The notes under the pieces were generated by a model. The model saw nothing but the letters and a program-made list of their open reading frames with translations. It had not been told where the DNA came from and ran no database searches. From Janthinobacterium lividum (GTDB taxonomy: Bacteria; Pseudomonadota; Gammaproteobacteria; Burkholderiales; Burkholderiaceae_D), in assembly GCF_034424625.1 (NCBI RefSeq), contig NZ_CP139976.1:4216001-4280000 (forward strand): a stretch of 64,000 nucleotides of DNA, given 5' to 3'. Position numbers and translations under genes: made by a program. Of the stretch, positions 28,150-38,875 are shown one piece after another (the stretch's first letter is position 1; each line of letters opens with the position of its first letter).

Positions 28150-29288
28150 TGCGCCCCCGTCCGATCCCGTCCCTGCCCGTCCCGCTGTTACTGCTGCTGG
28201 CCCTGGCCTGCAGCGCCACCTTGTCCGGCTGCGGCCGTTCCCAGGCCGCGCCTGGCGGCCCGCCGCCCAAGCCCACCGTTTCCGTGGCGCTGCCGGAAAC
28301 GTCGATGGTGCAGGCGACCCTCGACTACACGGGCCGCATCGAGCCGTCGCAGCGCGTGGAAGTGCGCTCGCGCGTGTCTGGCTATCTGCAGCAGATCGCC
28401 TTTCGCGATGGCCAGCAGGTCAAGGCCGGCGATGCGCTGTTCGTCATCGACCCGCGTCCCTTTGCGGCGGCGCGCGACCGCGCCCAGGCCAGCCTGGCCC
28501 AGGCCAATGCGCGCAGCAAGCTGGCCACGGCCCAGTTCGAGCGCAGCAGCCGGCTGCAGCAAACGGGCGCGGCCAGCACCGAGGAACTGGAACGGGCGCG
28601 CGGCGAGCTGGAAGGCGCGCAGGCGGCCGTCATGCTGAGCAAGGCGGAATTGCGCAGCGCCGAACTGGAGCTGTCCTTCACCACCATGCGCGCTCCCATC
28701 GCCGGCACGGTGTCGGACCGCCGTGTCGATGTCGGCAACTACGTGGCCGGCGGCGCGGCGCAGAGCGGCGTGCTGACCACCATCGTTGCGCACAGCCCCG
28801 TGCGCGCCATGGTCGACCTGTCCGAAGCGGATTTCCAGCGCCTGCGCCAGCAAAGCAAGCTGCCGGGCAAGGTGCAGCTGGCGCTCGATGGCGGCGGCCC
28901 CGCCCAGGATGCCACCGTCGACTTTGTCGACAACGAGATCAGCGCCCGTTCGGGCACGGTGCGCCTGCGCGCCAGCCTGGCCAACGCCGACCGCGCCGTC
29001 ATGCCGGGCAGCTTTGCGCGCGTGCGCATTCCCGTCGGCGCGGCGCAAGAACGCCTGCTGGTGCCCGACGCCGCCATCCTCAGCGACCAGAACAAAAAGA
29101 TGGTGTTCGTCGTGGACGCGGCGGGCAAGGTGGCGCCGCGCAAGCTGGAACTGGGCGGCCTGCAGGGCGACAAGCAGATCGTGCTCTCCGGCCTCACGCC
29201 GCAGGACAGGGTCATCGTCTCCGGCGCGGCCAAGGTGCGGCCGGGCGACCAGGTGCTGGTGGCGACTCCCCGCGCCAACGGCGCATAA
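28146..29288 (+). CDS. RND efflux periplasmic adaptor (lipoprotein)
   Basis: 380 residues from ATG 28146, overlapping the MFS stop. Signal peptide with lipobox LSGC (Cys about residue 28). HlyD/AcrA architecture: beta-barrel strand TLDYTGRIEPSQRVEVRSRVSGYL and lipoyl half, then a helical hairpin (about 110-180, QASLAQANARSKLATAQFE) and the second lipoyl half with LSFTTMRAPIAGTVSDRRVDVGN. After that come the barrel and membrane-proximal domains. It bridges the inner-membrane RND pump and the outer-membrane channel encoded downstream. Confidence 0.93.
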   Translation: MMRPRPIPSLPVPLLLLLALACSATLSGCGRSQAAPGGPPPKPTVSVALPETSMVQATLDYTGRIEPSQRVEVRSRVSGYLQQIAFRDGQQVKAGDALFVIDPRPFAAARDRAQASLAQANARSKLATAQFERSSRLQQTGAASTEELERARGELEGAQAAVMLSKAELRSAELELSFTTMRAPIAGTVSDRRVDVGNYVAGGAAQSGVLTTIVAHSPVRAMVDLSEADFQRLRQQSKLPGKVQLALDGGGPAQDATVDFVDNEISARSGTVRLRASLANADRAVMPGSFARVRIPVGAAQERLLVPDAAILSDQNKKMVFVVDAAGKVAPRKLELGGLQGDKQIVLSGLTPQDRVIVSGAAKVRPGDQVLVATPRANGA

Positions 29289-29297
29289 GGAGAGACC

Positions 29298-32200
29298 ATG
29301 CGCTTTTCCCAATTTTTCATCCGCCGTCCCGTGTTTGCCATCGTGCTGTCTATCCTGATCACGCTGGTGGGTGCGGTGTCGGCCATGCGCCTGCCGATCT
29401 CGGAGTTTCCCGAGATCGTGCCGCCCACGGTCACGGTGAAGGCCAACTACCCGGGCGCCTCGGCGCAGGAAATCGCCGATACCGTCGCCGCGCCGATCGA
29501 ACAGGAAATCAATGGCGTCGACGGCATGCTCTACATGTCCTCGCAATCGGTGGGCGACGGCAAGCTGACCATCAGCGTGGTGTTCAAGCCGGGCACCAAC
29601 GTCGAGCAGGCCCAGTCGCTGGTGCAGAACCGCGTGGCGGTAGCCGAAGCGCGCCTGCCCGAAGCCGTGCGCCGGCTGGGGCTGGCCGTCAAGAAGGCCT
29701 CGCCCGACCTGCTGATGGTGGTGCTGTTCGATTCGCCGAAAGGCACGCGCGACCAGCAGTACATCTCCAACTTCATCGGCACCGCCATCAAGGACAAGCT
29801 GGCCCGCGTTGAAGGCGTCGGCGACATCTACACGCGCGGCGCGCGCGACTTCTCTATGCGCATCTGGCTCGACCCGGCGCGCGTGGCCTCGCTGGGCCTG
29901 ACGGCGCCGGAAGTGATCGCCGCCGTGCGGCAAGCCAATTCGCAGGTCGCCGCGGGGGTATTGAACCAGCCGCCGGGCGGCAGCGATGGTGCCTACCAGG
30001 TGCAGGTGCAGGCGCAAAGCCGCTTGCGCGACGTGGCCGAATTCGAAGCGATCGTCGTGGCCGCCCATGCCGATGGCGGCGTGGTGCGCCTGCGCGACGT
30101 GGCGCGCGTCGAGATGGGCGCGCAGGATTACACGGAAAGCGGCTTTGTCGACAACCGCACGGCCATCGCGCTGGGCATCAGCCTGCTGCCCGGCTCGAAC
30201 GCGCTGGCCACCGGCGACCGCGTGCTGGCCCAGCTGGCGAAGATGGAAGCCGATTTCCCGCAGGACGTCGCCTACCACGCCTACTACAACCCGACCGAAT
30301 TCATCCGCTCCTCGATCGACAAGGTGCGCGACACCATCTTCGAGGCGGCACTGCTGGTGTGCCTTGCCATGCTGCTGTTCCTCGGCTCGTGGCGCGCCGC
30401 CATCATTCCCATCCTGGCCATTCCCGTGTCCCTGGTCGGCACCTTCACGGTGCTTGCCGCGATGGGCTATACGCTCAATACCCTGTCGCTGTTCGGCCTG
30501 GTGCTGGCGATCGGCATCGTCGTCGATGACGCCATCGTGGTGGTGGAAAACGTCGAGCGCCACATGGAGGAAGGCATGAGCCCCGTCGCCGCGGCGCAGC
30601 GCAGCATGAACGAGGTGGGCTTCGCCCTGATCGCCATCGCGCTGGTGCTGGTGGCGGTGTTCGTGCCGACGGCCTTCATCGATGGCATCTCCGGCATGTT
30701 CTACCGCCAGTTCGCCGTCACCATCGCCGCCTCCACCGTGATCTCGGCGCTGGTCTCGCTGACGCTGTCGCCGGCCCTGGCCGCGCTGCTGCTCAAGCCG
30801 CAGCACGATGCCAACAGCCTGGGCGCGCGCTGGATGACCATCTTCAACCGCGGTTTTTCCCGCCTGACAGGCGGCTATGTGCAGCTGACCGGGCGCATAC
30901 TCTCGCGGCGCTGGCTGATGCTGCCCGTGTACCTGGTGCTGGCGGGCCTGACCCTGTGGCGCCTGGACGTGACGCCGCGCGGCTTCGTGCCGCAGCTGGA
31001 CCGCGGCTATGCCATCGTCTCGATCCAGCTGCCGGCCGGCTCGACCCTGGCGCGCACCAGCGAAGTGGTGCAGGACGCCACGGCCCGCCTGATGAGCCAC
31101 CCCGGCGTGGCCCACACGGCCGCCTTCGTCGGCACCGACGGCGCCACGTTTACCTCGGCGCCCAACACGGCCGTCATCTTCACCATGTTCAAGGACTTCG
31201 GCGCGCGCGCCAGCGATGGCCTGGACGGCCCGGCCATGCTGGGCGCCATGCGCGCCAGGCTGGCGCCCATCAGCGCGGCGCGCGTGATGGTGATACCCCC
31301 GCCTTCCGTGCCCGGCATCGGCACCGGCGGCGGCTTCAAGCTGATGCTGCGCGACACGGGCGGCCTGGGACCGCAAGCCTTGCAGGCGGCCGCGCGCGGC
31401 ATCGCCGAGGAAGCGGGGAAACTGCCCTCGGTGATGGGCGCCTTCACGCCGTTCAACGCCATGAGCCCGCAGATCAAGGTTGAACTGGACCGCACCAAGG
31501 CCGAGTACCTGGGCGTGCCGCTGCTGCGCGTCAACGAGACCCTGCAAAGCTACATGGCGCCCGTATTCGTCAACGACATGAATCTGATGGGCCGGGTCTG
31601 GCGGGTCACCGCGCAGGCGGACGCGCCCTATCGGCGCAGCGTGGCCGACCTGGCCGCGTTGAAGACGCGCGCCGCCAACGGCGACATGGTGCCGCTGGGC
31701 AGCGTGGCCACCTTCAGCGAAGGCACGGCGCCGTTCCGCGTGCCGCGCTACAACCTGTATCCTGCCGCCGAAATCCAGGGCAGCACCAAGCCTGGCTACT
31801 CGACGGGGCAAACCATCGCCGCGATGGAAGAGCTCCTCAAGGCGCGCCTGCCGGCCGGCTTCGACTACGAGTGGACGGAACTGGCGCTGCAGGAAAAGCA
31901 CGCGGGCGGCAGCACCGGCATGGTGCTGGGCCTGGCCGTGCTGCTGGTGTACTTGCTGCTGGCGGCCCTGTTTGAAAGCTGGCTGCTGCCCCTGTCCGTC
32001 GTGCTGATCGTGCCCAGCTGCGTGCTGGCCACGCTGATCGGGGTATCGTGGCGCGGCCTGGACAATAACGTGCTGACGCAGATCAGCATCGTGGTGCTGA
32101 TCGGCCTGGCTGCCAAGAATGCCATCCTGATCGTCGAATTCGCGCGCCAGGCGATGGCGGCCGGCGCCGATGCGCGCGAAGCGGCCATCGCCGCCGCCCG

Positions 32201-32438
32201 CACGCGTCTGCGGCCCATCCTGATGACCTCACTGGCTTTCTTGCTGGGCGCGATACCGCTGATGCTGTCTTCCGGTGCGGGTGCGGAAATGCGCCAGTCG
32301 ATGGGCACGGCCGTCTTCGCCGGCATGCTGGGCGTGACCTTGTCGGGCCTGTTGTTTACACCCTTGTTTTTCACCTTGCTGAGCAGACGCCGCGCGGCGC
32401 CTGCCGCGCGCACGGTCGCGCTGGGAGAAGCCGCATGA
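29298..32438 (+). CDS. RND multidrug efflux pump, HAE1 family
   Basis: 1046 residues, the usual AcrB/MexB length, with RFSQFFIRRPVFAIVLSILI at the start, 12 membrane segments and two large periplasmic loops. The proton-relay Asp pair is in GIVVDDAIVVVENV; the GxSxxP-type and FFxxxF motifs of the family appear as GAVSAMRLPI and FTPLFFTL. The RBS AAGGAGAG lies just before. Substrates cannot be read from the sequence. Third gene of the MFS-adaptor-pump-channel operon; the next start overlaps the stop (ATGA). Confidence 0.95.
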   Translation: MRFSQFFIRRPVFAIVLSILITLVGAVSAMRLPISEFPEIVPPTVTVKANYPGASAQEIADTVAAPIEQEINGVDGMLYMSSQSVGDGKLTISVVFKPGTNVEQAQSLVQNRVAVAEARLPEAVRRLGLAVKKASPDLLMVVLFDSPKGTRDQQYISNFIGTAIKDKLARVEGVGDIYTRGARDFSMRIWLDPARVASLGLTAPEVIAAVRQANSQVAAGVLNQPPGGSDGAYQVQVQAQSRLRDVAEFEAIVVAAHADGGVVRLRDVARVEMGAQDYTESGFVDNRTAIALGISLLPGSNALATGDRVLAQLAKMEADFPQDVAYHAYYNPTEFIRSSIDKVRDTIFEAALLVCLAMLLFLGSWRAAIIPILAIPVSLVGTFTVLAAMGYTLNTLSLFGLVLAIGIVVDDAIVVVENVERHMEEGMSPVAAAQRSMNEVGFALIAIALVLVAVFVPTAFIDGISGMFYRQFAVTIAASTVISALVSLTLSPALAALLLKPQHDANSLGARWMTIFNRGFSRLTGGYVQLTGRILSRRWLMLPVYLVLAGLTLWRLDVTPRGFVPQLDRGYAIVSIQLPAGSTLARTSEVVQDATARLMSHPGVAHTAAFVGTDGATFTSAPNTAVIFTMFKDFGARASDGLDGPAMLGAMRARLAPISAARVMVIPPPSVPGIGTGGGFKLMLRDTGGLGPQALQAAARGIAEEAGKLPSVMGAFTPFNAMSPQIKVELDRTKAEYLGVPLLRVNETLQSYMAPVFVNDMNLMGRVWRVTAQADAPYRRSVADLAALKTRAANGDMVPLGSVATFSEGTAPFRVPRYNLYPAAEIQGSTKPGYSTGQTIAAMEELLKARLPAGFDYEWTELALQEKHAGGSTGMVLGLAVLLVYLLLAALFESWLLPLSVVLIVPSCVLATLIGVSWRGLDNNVLTQISIVVLIGLAAKNAILIVEFARQAMAAGADAREAAIAAARTRLRPILMTSLAFLLGAIPLMLSSGAGAEMRQSMGTAVFAGMLGVTLSGLLFTPLFFTLLSRRRAAPAARTVALGEAA

Positions 32439-33874
32439 GCCGCATGATTCACTTGAACACGCGCCACGCCGCACCGCTGCTGGCGGCCGCCATGCTGGCC
32501 CTGGCCGGCTGCAGCGTCGGCACGCCCACTGCCACGCGGGCGCTCGACACGGCGCAGCTGCCGGTCCTGCCCTCGGCCGCCGGCGCACCGGAGCTGCAGG
32601 CCGGCGCGCCGCCCGCGCGGTGGTGGCAAGAGCTGGGCGATGCCAGGCTGGAGCAGCTGGTCCAGCGCGCCTGGCAAGACAATTACGACGTGCGCATCGC
32701 CACCGCGCGCCTGGCCAGCGCCAACGAATTCGCGCAAGCGGCGCGCGGCGCCCGCCTGCCGGCGGTAGATCTTGATGCCCAGGCCGGGCGCGCGCGCCTG
32801 GCGGCGATCGAGAGCAGCGACGGCCAGCCGCACATCGCCTCGCCGGTGCAGTGGAACGCCGTCTTCAGCTGGGAGCTCGACCTGTTCGGCCGCGTGCGCC
32901 ACAGCATCGCCGCGGCCGAGGCTTCGGCGGACGAGCGCGCCGCCGTGCGCGACGACGTGCGGCGCCTGATCCTGGCGCAGGTGGTCGATGCCTACCTGGT
33001 GCTGCGCGGCGCGCAGCAGATGCGCGCCAGCCTGCAGGAGCAATTATCGAACCAGTCCGGCACCTTGCGGCTGGTGCGCGAGCGCGAGAACGCGGGCCGC
33101 GCCGCGCCGGCCGAACGCATGCGCGCCGAGGCGCAGATGCGCCTGGCCAGTGCCCGCCTGCCCAGCCTGAACTTTGATGAGCGCGTGGCGCGCAACCGGC
33201 TGGCCACCCTCACGGGACAGCGCCTCGATGCGCCGGAACTGGCGGCGCTCGACCAGCCGATGCCGCTGGCGCTGCCGCAATCCTTGCTGACGGACGAACC
33301 GGCCCATTTGCTGCTGCGCCGGCCCGACGTGCGCGCGGCCGAGCGCGCGCTGGCGGCGGCCAGCGCCCGCGAAGGCGCCGCCATCGCCGAGCGCTTCCCG
33401 CGCATCAGCCTGGGCGCGCTGTTCGGCGCCTCCGGCGTGGCCGGCGACTGGAATGGCGGCGATGCGGCGCGCTGGCATGCGGGCGCCGCCTTTTCCCTGC
33501 CGCTGTTCGATGGCGGCACGCGCCGCGCCCGCGCGCGCGCAGCCGGCGCCGAAGTGCTGGCCGCGCAGGCCGGCTTCGACAAGGCGCTGGCGCTGGCACT
33601 GGAGGAAACCGACAGCGCCATCGCGCAATGGGTACAGCTGCGCAGCCGCCACGCGGAACTGCGCGAGGCGCACCAGCTGGCGCAGGAGAGCGCGCGCCTG
33701 GCAAGGGTGCGCTACCAGGAAGGCGCGGAAAGCCTGCTCGGCGTGCTCGAAGCGGAACGTATTGCGCTGGCCACGCAGGAGCAGCTGGTGACGGCCCACC
33801 GCGACGTGGCCATCGCCACGGCCCGTGGCTACACGGCCATGGCGGGCGGCTTCGACGGGCCTGTGACGCGCTAG
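32435..33874 (+). CDS. Outer-membrane efflux channel, NodT/OprM family lipoprotein
   Basis: 479 residues. Signal peptide with lipobox ALAGC (Cys about 25). Two repeated OEP units follow, each with long coiled helices: WWQELGDARLEQLVQRAWQDN and QVVDAYLVLRGAQQM in the first half, LLLRRPDVRAAERAL and LARVRYQEGAESLLGVLEAER in the second. These are standard for TolC/OprM channels. It completes the tripartite pump. It ends 20 bp before the end of a convergent LysR gene, with a short TGACGC...GCGTCA hairpin between. Confidence 0.93.
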   Translation: MSRMIHLNTRHAAPLLAAAMLALAGCSVGTPTATRALDTAQLPVLPSAAGAPELQAGAPPARWWQELGDARLEQLVQRAWQDNYDVRIATARLASANEFAQAARGARLPAVDLDAQAGRARLAAIESSDGQPHIASPVQWNAVFSWELDLFGRVRHSIAAAEASADERAAVRDDVRRLILAQVVDAYLVLRGAQQMRASLQEQLSNQSGTLRLVRERENAGRAAPAERMRAEAQMRLASARLPSLNFDERVARNRLATLTGQRLDAPELAALDQPMPLALPQSLLTDEPAHLLLRRPDVRAAERALAAASAREGAAIAERFPRISLGALFGASGVAGDWNGGDAARWHAGAAFSLPLFDGGTRRARARAAGAEVLAAQAGFDKALALALEETDSAIAQWVQLRSRHAELREAHQLAQESARLARVRYQEGAESLLGVLEAERIALATQEQLVTAHRDVAIATARGYTAMAGGFDGPVTR

Positions 33875-33893
33875 GATGACGCTGCTGGCGGCG

Positions 33894-34799
33894 TCAGGCG
33901 GCGCCTGACTGGCCGGCGCAGGCGTCGACCACGCAGCCGCGCAGCCAGCGGTGGGCGGGGTCGGCGTCCATGCGTGGATGCCACATCAGGGAGACGGTCA
34001 GATCCGGCATGCGCAGCGGCAGCGCAAAGCTGAACATGCCGGCGCGCAGATTGCCCGTATGCCGTTCCGGCACGGTGGCGATCAGGTCGGAACCGGCGGC
34101 CAGCGCCAGCGCCGCCGTGAAGCCGCCGACGATGCTGGCGATCGTGCGCTGCAGTCCCAGCGCCGCCAGCGCGTCGTCCATCGGCCCCGTATCCTGGTCG
34201 CGCCGCGCCACCAGCACATGCTGGCCGGCCGCATAGCGCTCGGCGCTGATCTCGCCCTGGGCCAGCGCATGGCCGCTGCGCACCACGCCCACGAAACGGT
34301 CGCCGAACAGCCTGCGCGTGCGCACTTCCGGGCTGGTGAAATTGCCGATCACGCCCGTCTCCAGGTCGATGCTGCCCTCGCGCAGCTGCACGCTTTCACG
34401 GTCGACCTTTTGCACGAAACGCAGGCGCACGCCGGGCGCCTGCGCGCCGATATGCGCAAGCAGCGCAGGACCGAAATTTTCCACGAAACCGTCGCTCGAA
34501 CGCAGCGTGAAGGTCTGCTCCAGCTGGCGCGGATCGAGCCGCTGCGCCGGTCCCAGCACGGCCAGCGCCTCGCCCACCAGCTGGCCCACCCGTTCGCGCA
34601 GCTCCAGCGCGCGCGGCGTGGGCACCAGTTCACGCCCGGCGCGCACCAGCAGCGGATCGCCGGTCGTCTCGCGCAGGCGCGCCAGGGCGCGGCTCATGGC
34701 CGATGGACTCAGGCGCAAGCGCCGCGCGGCGCGCGTGACGCTGCCTTCGGCAAGCAGGACATCGAGGGTGATTAACAGGTTCAGATCGGGTATCGACAT
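33894..34799 (-). CDS. LysR-type transcriptional regulator
   Basis: 301 residues. N-terminal winged helix: LNLLITLDVLLAEGSVTRAARRLRLSPSAMSRALARLRE, with the effector domain from about 90. The variant SPSAMSRALARLR places it in the group related to NodD/LinR-like regulators. It is convergent with the efflux operon, which it may or may not control, and a 16-bp palindrome stands 25 bp upstream of its start, a likely autoregulatory site. Confidence 0.88.
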   Translation of the reverse strand: MSIPDLNLLITLDVLLAEGSVTRAARRLRLSPSAMSRALARLRETTGDPLLVRAGRELVPTPRALELRERVGQLVGEALAVLGPAQRLDPRQLEQTFTLRSSDGFVENFGPALLAHIGAQAPGVRLRFVQKVDRESVQLREGSIDLETGVIGNFTSPEVRTRRLFGDRFVGVVRSGHALAQGEISAERYAAGQHVLVARRDQDTGPMDDALAALGLQRTIASIVGGFTAALALAAGSDLIATVPERHTGNLRAGMFSFALPLRMPDLTVSLMWHPRMDADPAHRWLRGCVVDACAGQSGAA

Positions 34800-34824
34800 A
34801 GTTTCTTACCTTAGCATGATTTGC

Positions 34825-34840
34825 TGGCGCCATGGCGCCA
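34825..34840. promoter_or_regulatory. 16-bp palindrome upstream of lysR
   Basis: TGGCGCCATGGCGCCA is a perfect palindrome 25 bp before the LysR start, between it and the small plus-strand frames. A candidate operator for the regulator. Confidence 0.4.
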
Positions 34841-34929
34841 GACGCATGGATACATTGCGCGCCACACGCCTTCCGGCGCGCCCGGCGCGGCGCTACGATG
34901 GCTGCATCGCCACTTTGATCGACAACGAC

Positions 34930-35016
34930 ATGCCAGCCATTCTTGCTCCTTCATCCGCCCCAGCCTTCCGCACCATTTACCACGCACTGGCATCGATGCC
35001 AGGGAGCACCCGGTGA
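34930..35016 (+). CDS. Possible small peptide (28 aa)
   Basis: A short frame from ATG 34930 (MPAILAPSSAPAFRTIYHAL...). Its stop overlaps a GTG start of a second small frame (GTGA). It is divergent from lysR. No strong ribosome site. Kept because of the overlap and position only; it may start further upstream at ATG 34846 or be spurious. Confidence 0.3.
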   Translation: MPAILAPSSAPAFRTIYHALASMPGSTR

Positions 35017-35177
35017 GCCGCCTGCTGTCCTGGGCCGCGCGCTTCCTTGCGCCGGCCAGCGAAGCGCCGATCCAGGAGCAGGAGCAAGACGGCAGCGAAG
35101 GCAAGGCTGCGGCCGCGCCGGCCGATGCCTATCCTCTGGACGCCACCGGCTGGGGTACCTGCGGCTGGCCATTGTAG
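35013..35177 (+). CDS. Possible small protein (54 aa)
   Basis: GTG 35013 with AGGGAG six bases upstream; frame ends at 35177. The N-terminus is amphipathic (SRLLSWAARFLAPA), then acidic, ending DATGWGTCGWPL. It ends 8 bp before the end of the convergent DUF2063 gene. No family recognised. The single Cys near the end is noted because the neighbouring MNIO enzyme acts on cysteines, but nothing else marks it as a substrate. Confidence 0.35.
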   Translation: MSRLLSWAARFLAPASEAPIQEQEQDGSEGKAAAAPADAYPLDATGWGTCGWPL

Positions 35178-35185
35178 GCACGCCT

Positions 35186-35998
35186 CTACTTCAGCGCGCG
35201 CCCGCCATCACTCGCCTGCACCAGCAAGCCATCGGCCAGCCAGCGCAGCATCAAGGGCGCCGGCGCGAACGGCGTGCAGCCGTTGCCCTTCAGGTGCGCC
35301 TGCTGCGCCGCCGCCAGCGCAGCGCCCAGGGTGGCCCCGCCAGCCAGCACGTCCAGCGCCGCCGCCTCCACCGCGTCGATCTCGCGCACCTGCGCCGTCC
35401 AGCCGTGGCGGTACACGAGTGCCAGCGTCTCGCCCCGTGCATCAGGCGGCATGGCATGCCGCGCCGCGACGTCGTGCGCCAGCCAGATCGCCGCCGCGCG
35501 CCAGGGCGAACGGTACGGCACGGCCGCCGGATGCAGCGCCAGCTGCCAGGCATCGACCTGGCACGCCCCGGCCGCCTGCACGTCGCGCAAGGTCAGCGCA
35601 GCGGCATCGGGCGCCCCATGGGCTTCATGCAGCAGCCACTCCAGGCGCGCCACGTCGGCAAAATAGCCATGCGCGGCGGACGGCGGCCAGGCGGCAAGAA
35701 ACACCGGCAGCCTGACGCCGAAACGGGCCAGGTCGGCGCTGCGTGACGGATGCGCATCGCCGTAGGCATGCGCCATGGCCAGGAACCAGGAGGCGCCGCC
35801 CAGCGCGCGCAGCACCGGATACACGAGCTCCAGCGAGCGCGCGTGATGCTGGCGCAGCGCCTGGGCATAGCGCGCCAGTGCGCTGGCGCTGCGCACATCG
35901 ATGTCCAGCCACGGCGCCAGCGCGCAGGCATCCGGCGTGTGCGCGCTGATCTGCGCGCCGAACGCGGCCTGCAGGCGCGCCAGCTCCTCAAGCGTCAT
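35186..35998 (-). CDS. DUF2063-type partner protein of the MNIO enzyme (BufC-like)
   Basis: 270 residues from ATG 35998, overlapping the end of the MNIO gene by 11 bases. The N-terminal domain (about 1-95: [53 protein letters not shown]) is the helical DUF2063 domain. The C-terminal half is a looser helical/strand domain with [25 protein letters not shown]. In known bufferin and related operons this protein binds the precursor and presents it to the DUF692 enzyme. Third gene of the operon. Confidence 0.8.
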   Translation of the reverse strand: MTLEELARLQAAFGAQISAHTPDACALAPWLDIDVRSASALARYAQALRQHHARSLELVYPVLRALGGASWFLAMAHAYGDAHPSRSADLARFGVRLPVFLAAWPPSAAHGYFADVARLEWLLHEAHGAPDAAALTLRDVQAAGACQVDAWQLALHPAAVPYRSPWRAAAIWLAHDVAARHAMPPDARGETLALVYRHGWTAQVREIDAVEAAALDVLAGGATLGAALAAAQQAHLKGNGCTPFAPAPLMLRWLADGLLVQASDGGRALK

Positions 35999-36847
35999 GG
36001 CGCGCCGCCAGGCCCGCCGGCGCGAGCGCCTCGCCGGCAAGCGCCCGCGCGCGGGCCACTTCGTCGAGCAAGGTGGCAAAAGGCGGCAAGTTGGTATCCC
36101 ATTCGACCAGGGTGGGCAGCGGACCGTAGCGGCGCAAGGCGGCCCGGTATAGTTCCCACACGGCAGCGGCCACGGGCGCGCCGTGGTGGTCGACCAGCAG
36201 GCCGCCATCTTCGCAGTGGCCGGCCAGATGCAATTCGCCGACCAGGCCCGGCGCCAGCGCCGCCATCGCGGCCACGGCATCCTCGCCGTGGTTGCATTGA
36301 TTGACATACAGGTTATTGATGTCCAGCAGCACGCCGCAACCGGTACGGCGCGCCACGCAAGCGAGGAACTCCGTCTCGCCCCAGCTGTCGCCGGGAAAGC
36401 GCAGATAGGTAGAGACGTTCTCCAGCAGGATGCGACGACCTAGCACCTCCTGCACCAGGTCGACGCGCCGGCAAACCAGTTCCAGGCTGGCACCGTTCAG
36501 CGGCAGCGGCAGCAAGTCGTTGAGCATCGCCTCGCCAGTGGCACCCCAGCACAGGTGCTCGGACACCAGCATCGGCTCGATGCGCGCGGCCAGGCGGGCG
36601 ATGCGCTCCACGTGTGCGCGCGAAAAGCCGTGCACCGAGCCGAGGCCCATGCCGACGCCATGCAGCGAGACGGGATAATCGGCGCGCAGCGTCTCGAGCA
36701 CGTGCAGGTCCCAGCCGCCTTCGGCCAGGTAGTTCTCGCTGTGGACCTCGAGCCAGTCCACGGGCTGGCGCCGCGCCAGCATGTCGCGGTAATGCGCGCC
36801 GCGCAGGCCGATGCCCACCAGGGGCGCGGCCTGCGCCACGTCGCGCA

Positions 36848-36848
<1 letters not shown>
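35988..36848 (-). CDS. DUF692 multinuclear non-heme iron oxidase (MNIO, BufB-like)
   Basis: 286 residues; ATG 36848 shares one base with the stop of the upstream fusion gene (TGATG). TIM-barrel DUF692 signatures with metal ligands are in place: [76 protein letters not shown] and [14 protein letters not shown] enzymes oxidise cysteine-containing peptides; in bufferins they convert core cysteines to thiooxazoles. The usual precursor gene (DUF2282) is not free-standing here. Its domain is fused at the N-terminus of the protein encoded immediately upstream, which is therefore the probable substrate. Confidence 0.9.
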
Positions 36849-38374
<1,526 letters not shown>

Positions 38375-38376
38375 TC

Positions 38377-38413
38377 AAAAATGCCGGCAGGCGCCGCCAG
38401 CGGCGCGCCTGCC
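38377..38413 (-). terminator. Hairpin terminator after the VOC gene
   Basis: A GGCAGGCGC/GCGCCTGCC stem (9 bp) with an inner GC-rich loop, then GGCATTTTT on the minus strand. It separates the gshA/VOC transcript from the bufferin-like operon and overlaps the ribosome-site region of the latter. Confidence 0.5.
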
Positions 38414-38444
38414 ATGCCGTGTCAGTCGTTGTTAAGTCGATGCA

Positions 38445-38840
38445 TCAGTCATAGTGCGCGCTCGCTTCGATCAGCTCGATGCGGTAACCGTCGGGGTCCT
38501 GCACGAAGGCGATGACATTGCTGCCGTGTTTCATCGGCCCCGCCTCGCGCGTGACCGTGCCGCCATGCGCGCGCACCCTGGCACAGACGCTGGCCGCATC
38601 GTCGACCGCCAGGGCCAGGTAGCCGTAGGCGTCGCCGTGGGTGTAGGCTTGCCGGTCCCAGTTATGCGTCAGTTCGATGGCGGCATGCGCCGGCGCTTCG
38701 CCATAGGCGACAATGGCGCGCGTAAAGCGCGCATCCGGATAGTCGTGGCGCCGCTGCAGGGTCATGCCCAGGGCGTCGCGGTAGAAATGCAGCGCGGCGT
38801 CGAGGTCGGCGACGCGCAGCATGCAATGAAGTATGCGCAT
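38445..38840 (-). CDS. gloA: VOC family protein, glyoxalase I-like
   Basis: 131 residues. Pattern of lactoylglutathione lyase: MRILHCMLRVADLDAALHFYRDALGM (metal His at position 5), ELTHNWD with the Glu/His, and FVQDPDGYRIELIE with the last metal Glu. The length matches the short bacterial GloA. It detoxifies methylglyoxal as the glutathione hemithioacetal. It lies 35 bp after gshA, so a glutathione-linked operon is plausible. VPPEFA-type plant insert is absent. Confidence 0.85.
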   Translation of the reverse strand: MRILHCMLRVADLDAALHFYRDALGMTLQRRHDYPDARFTRAIVAYGEAPAHAAIELTHNWDRQAYTHGDAYGYLALAVDDAASVCARVRAHGGTVTREAGPMKHGSNVIAFVQDPDGYRIELIEASAHYD

Positions 38841-38875
38841 GGTGTGATGGCTCGGATCAGGTTTGGACAAGGACT

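Noticed and set aside
28188..31901. A 1237-codon open frame on the minus strand opposite the RND genes
   Set aside because: His/Arg/Gln-rich shadow of the adaptor and pump genes in GC-rich DNA; no domain, and the plus-strand genes are unambiguous.
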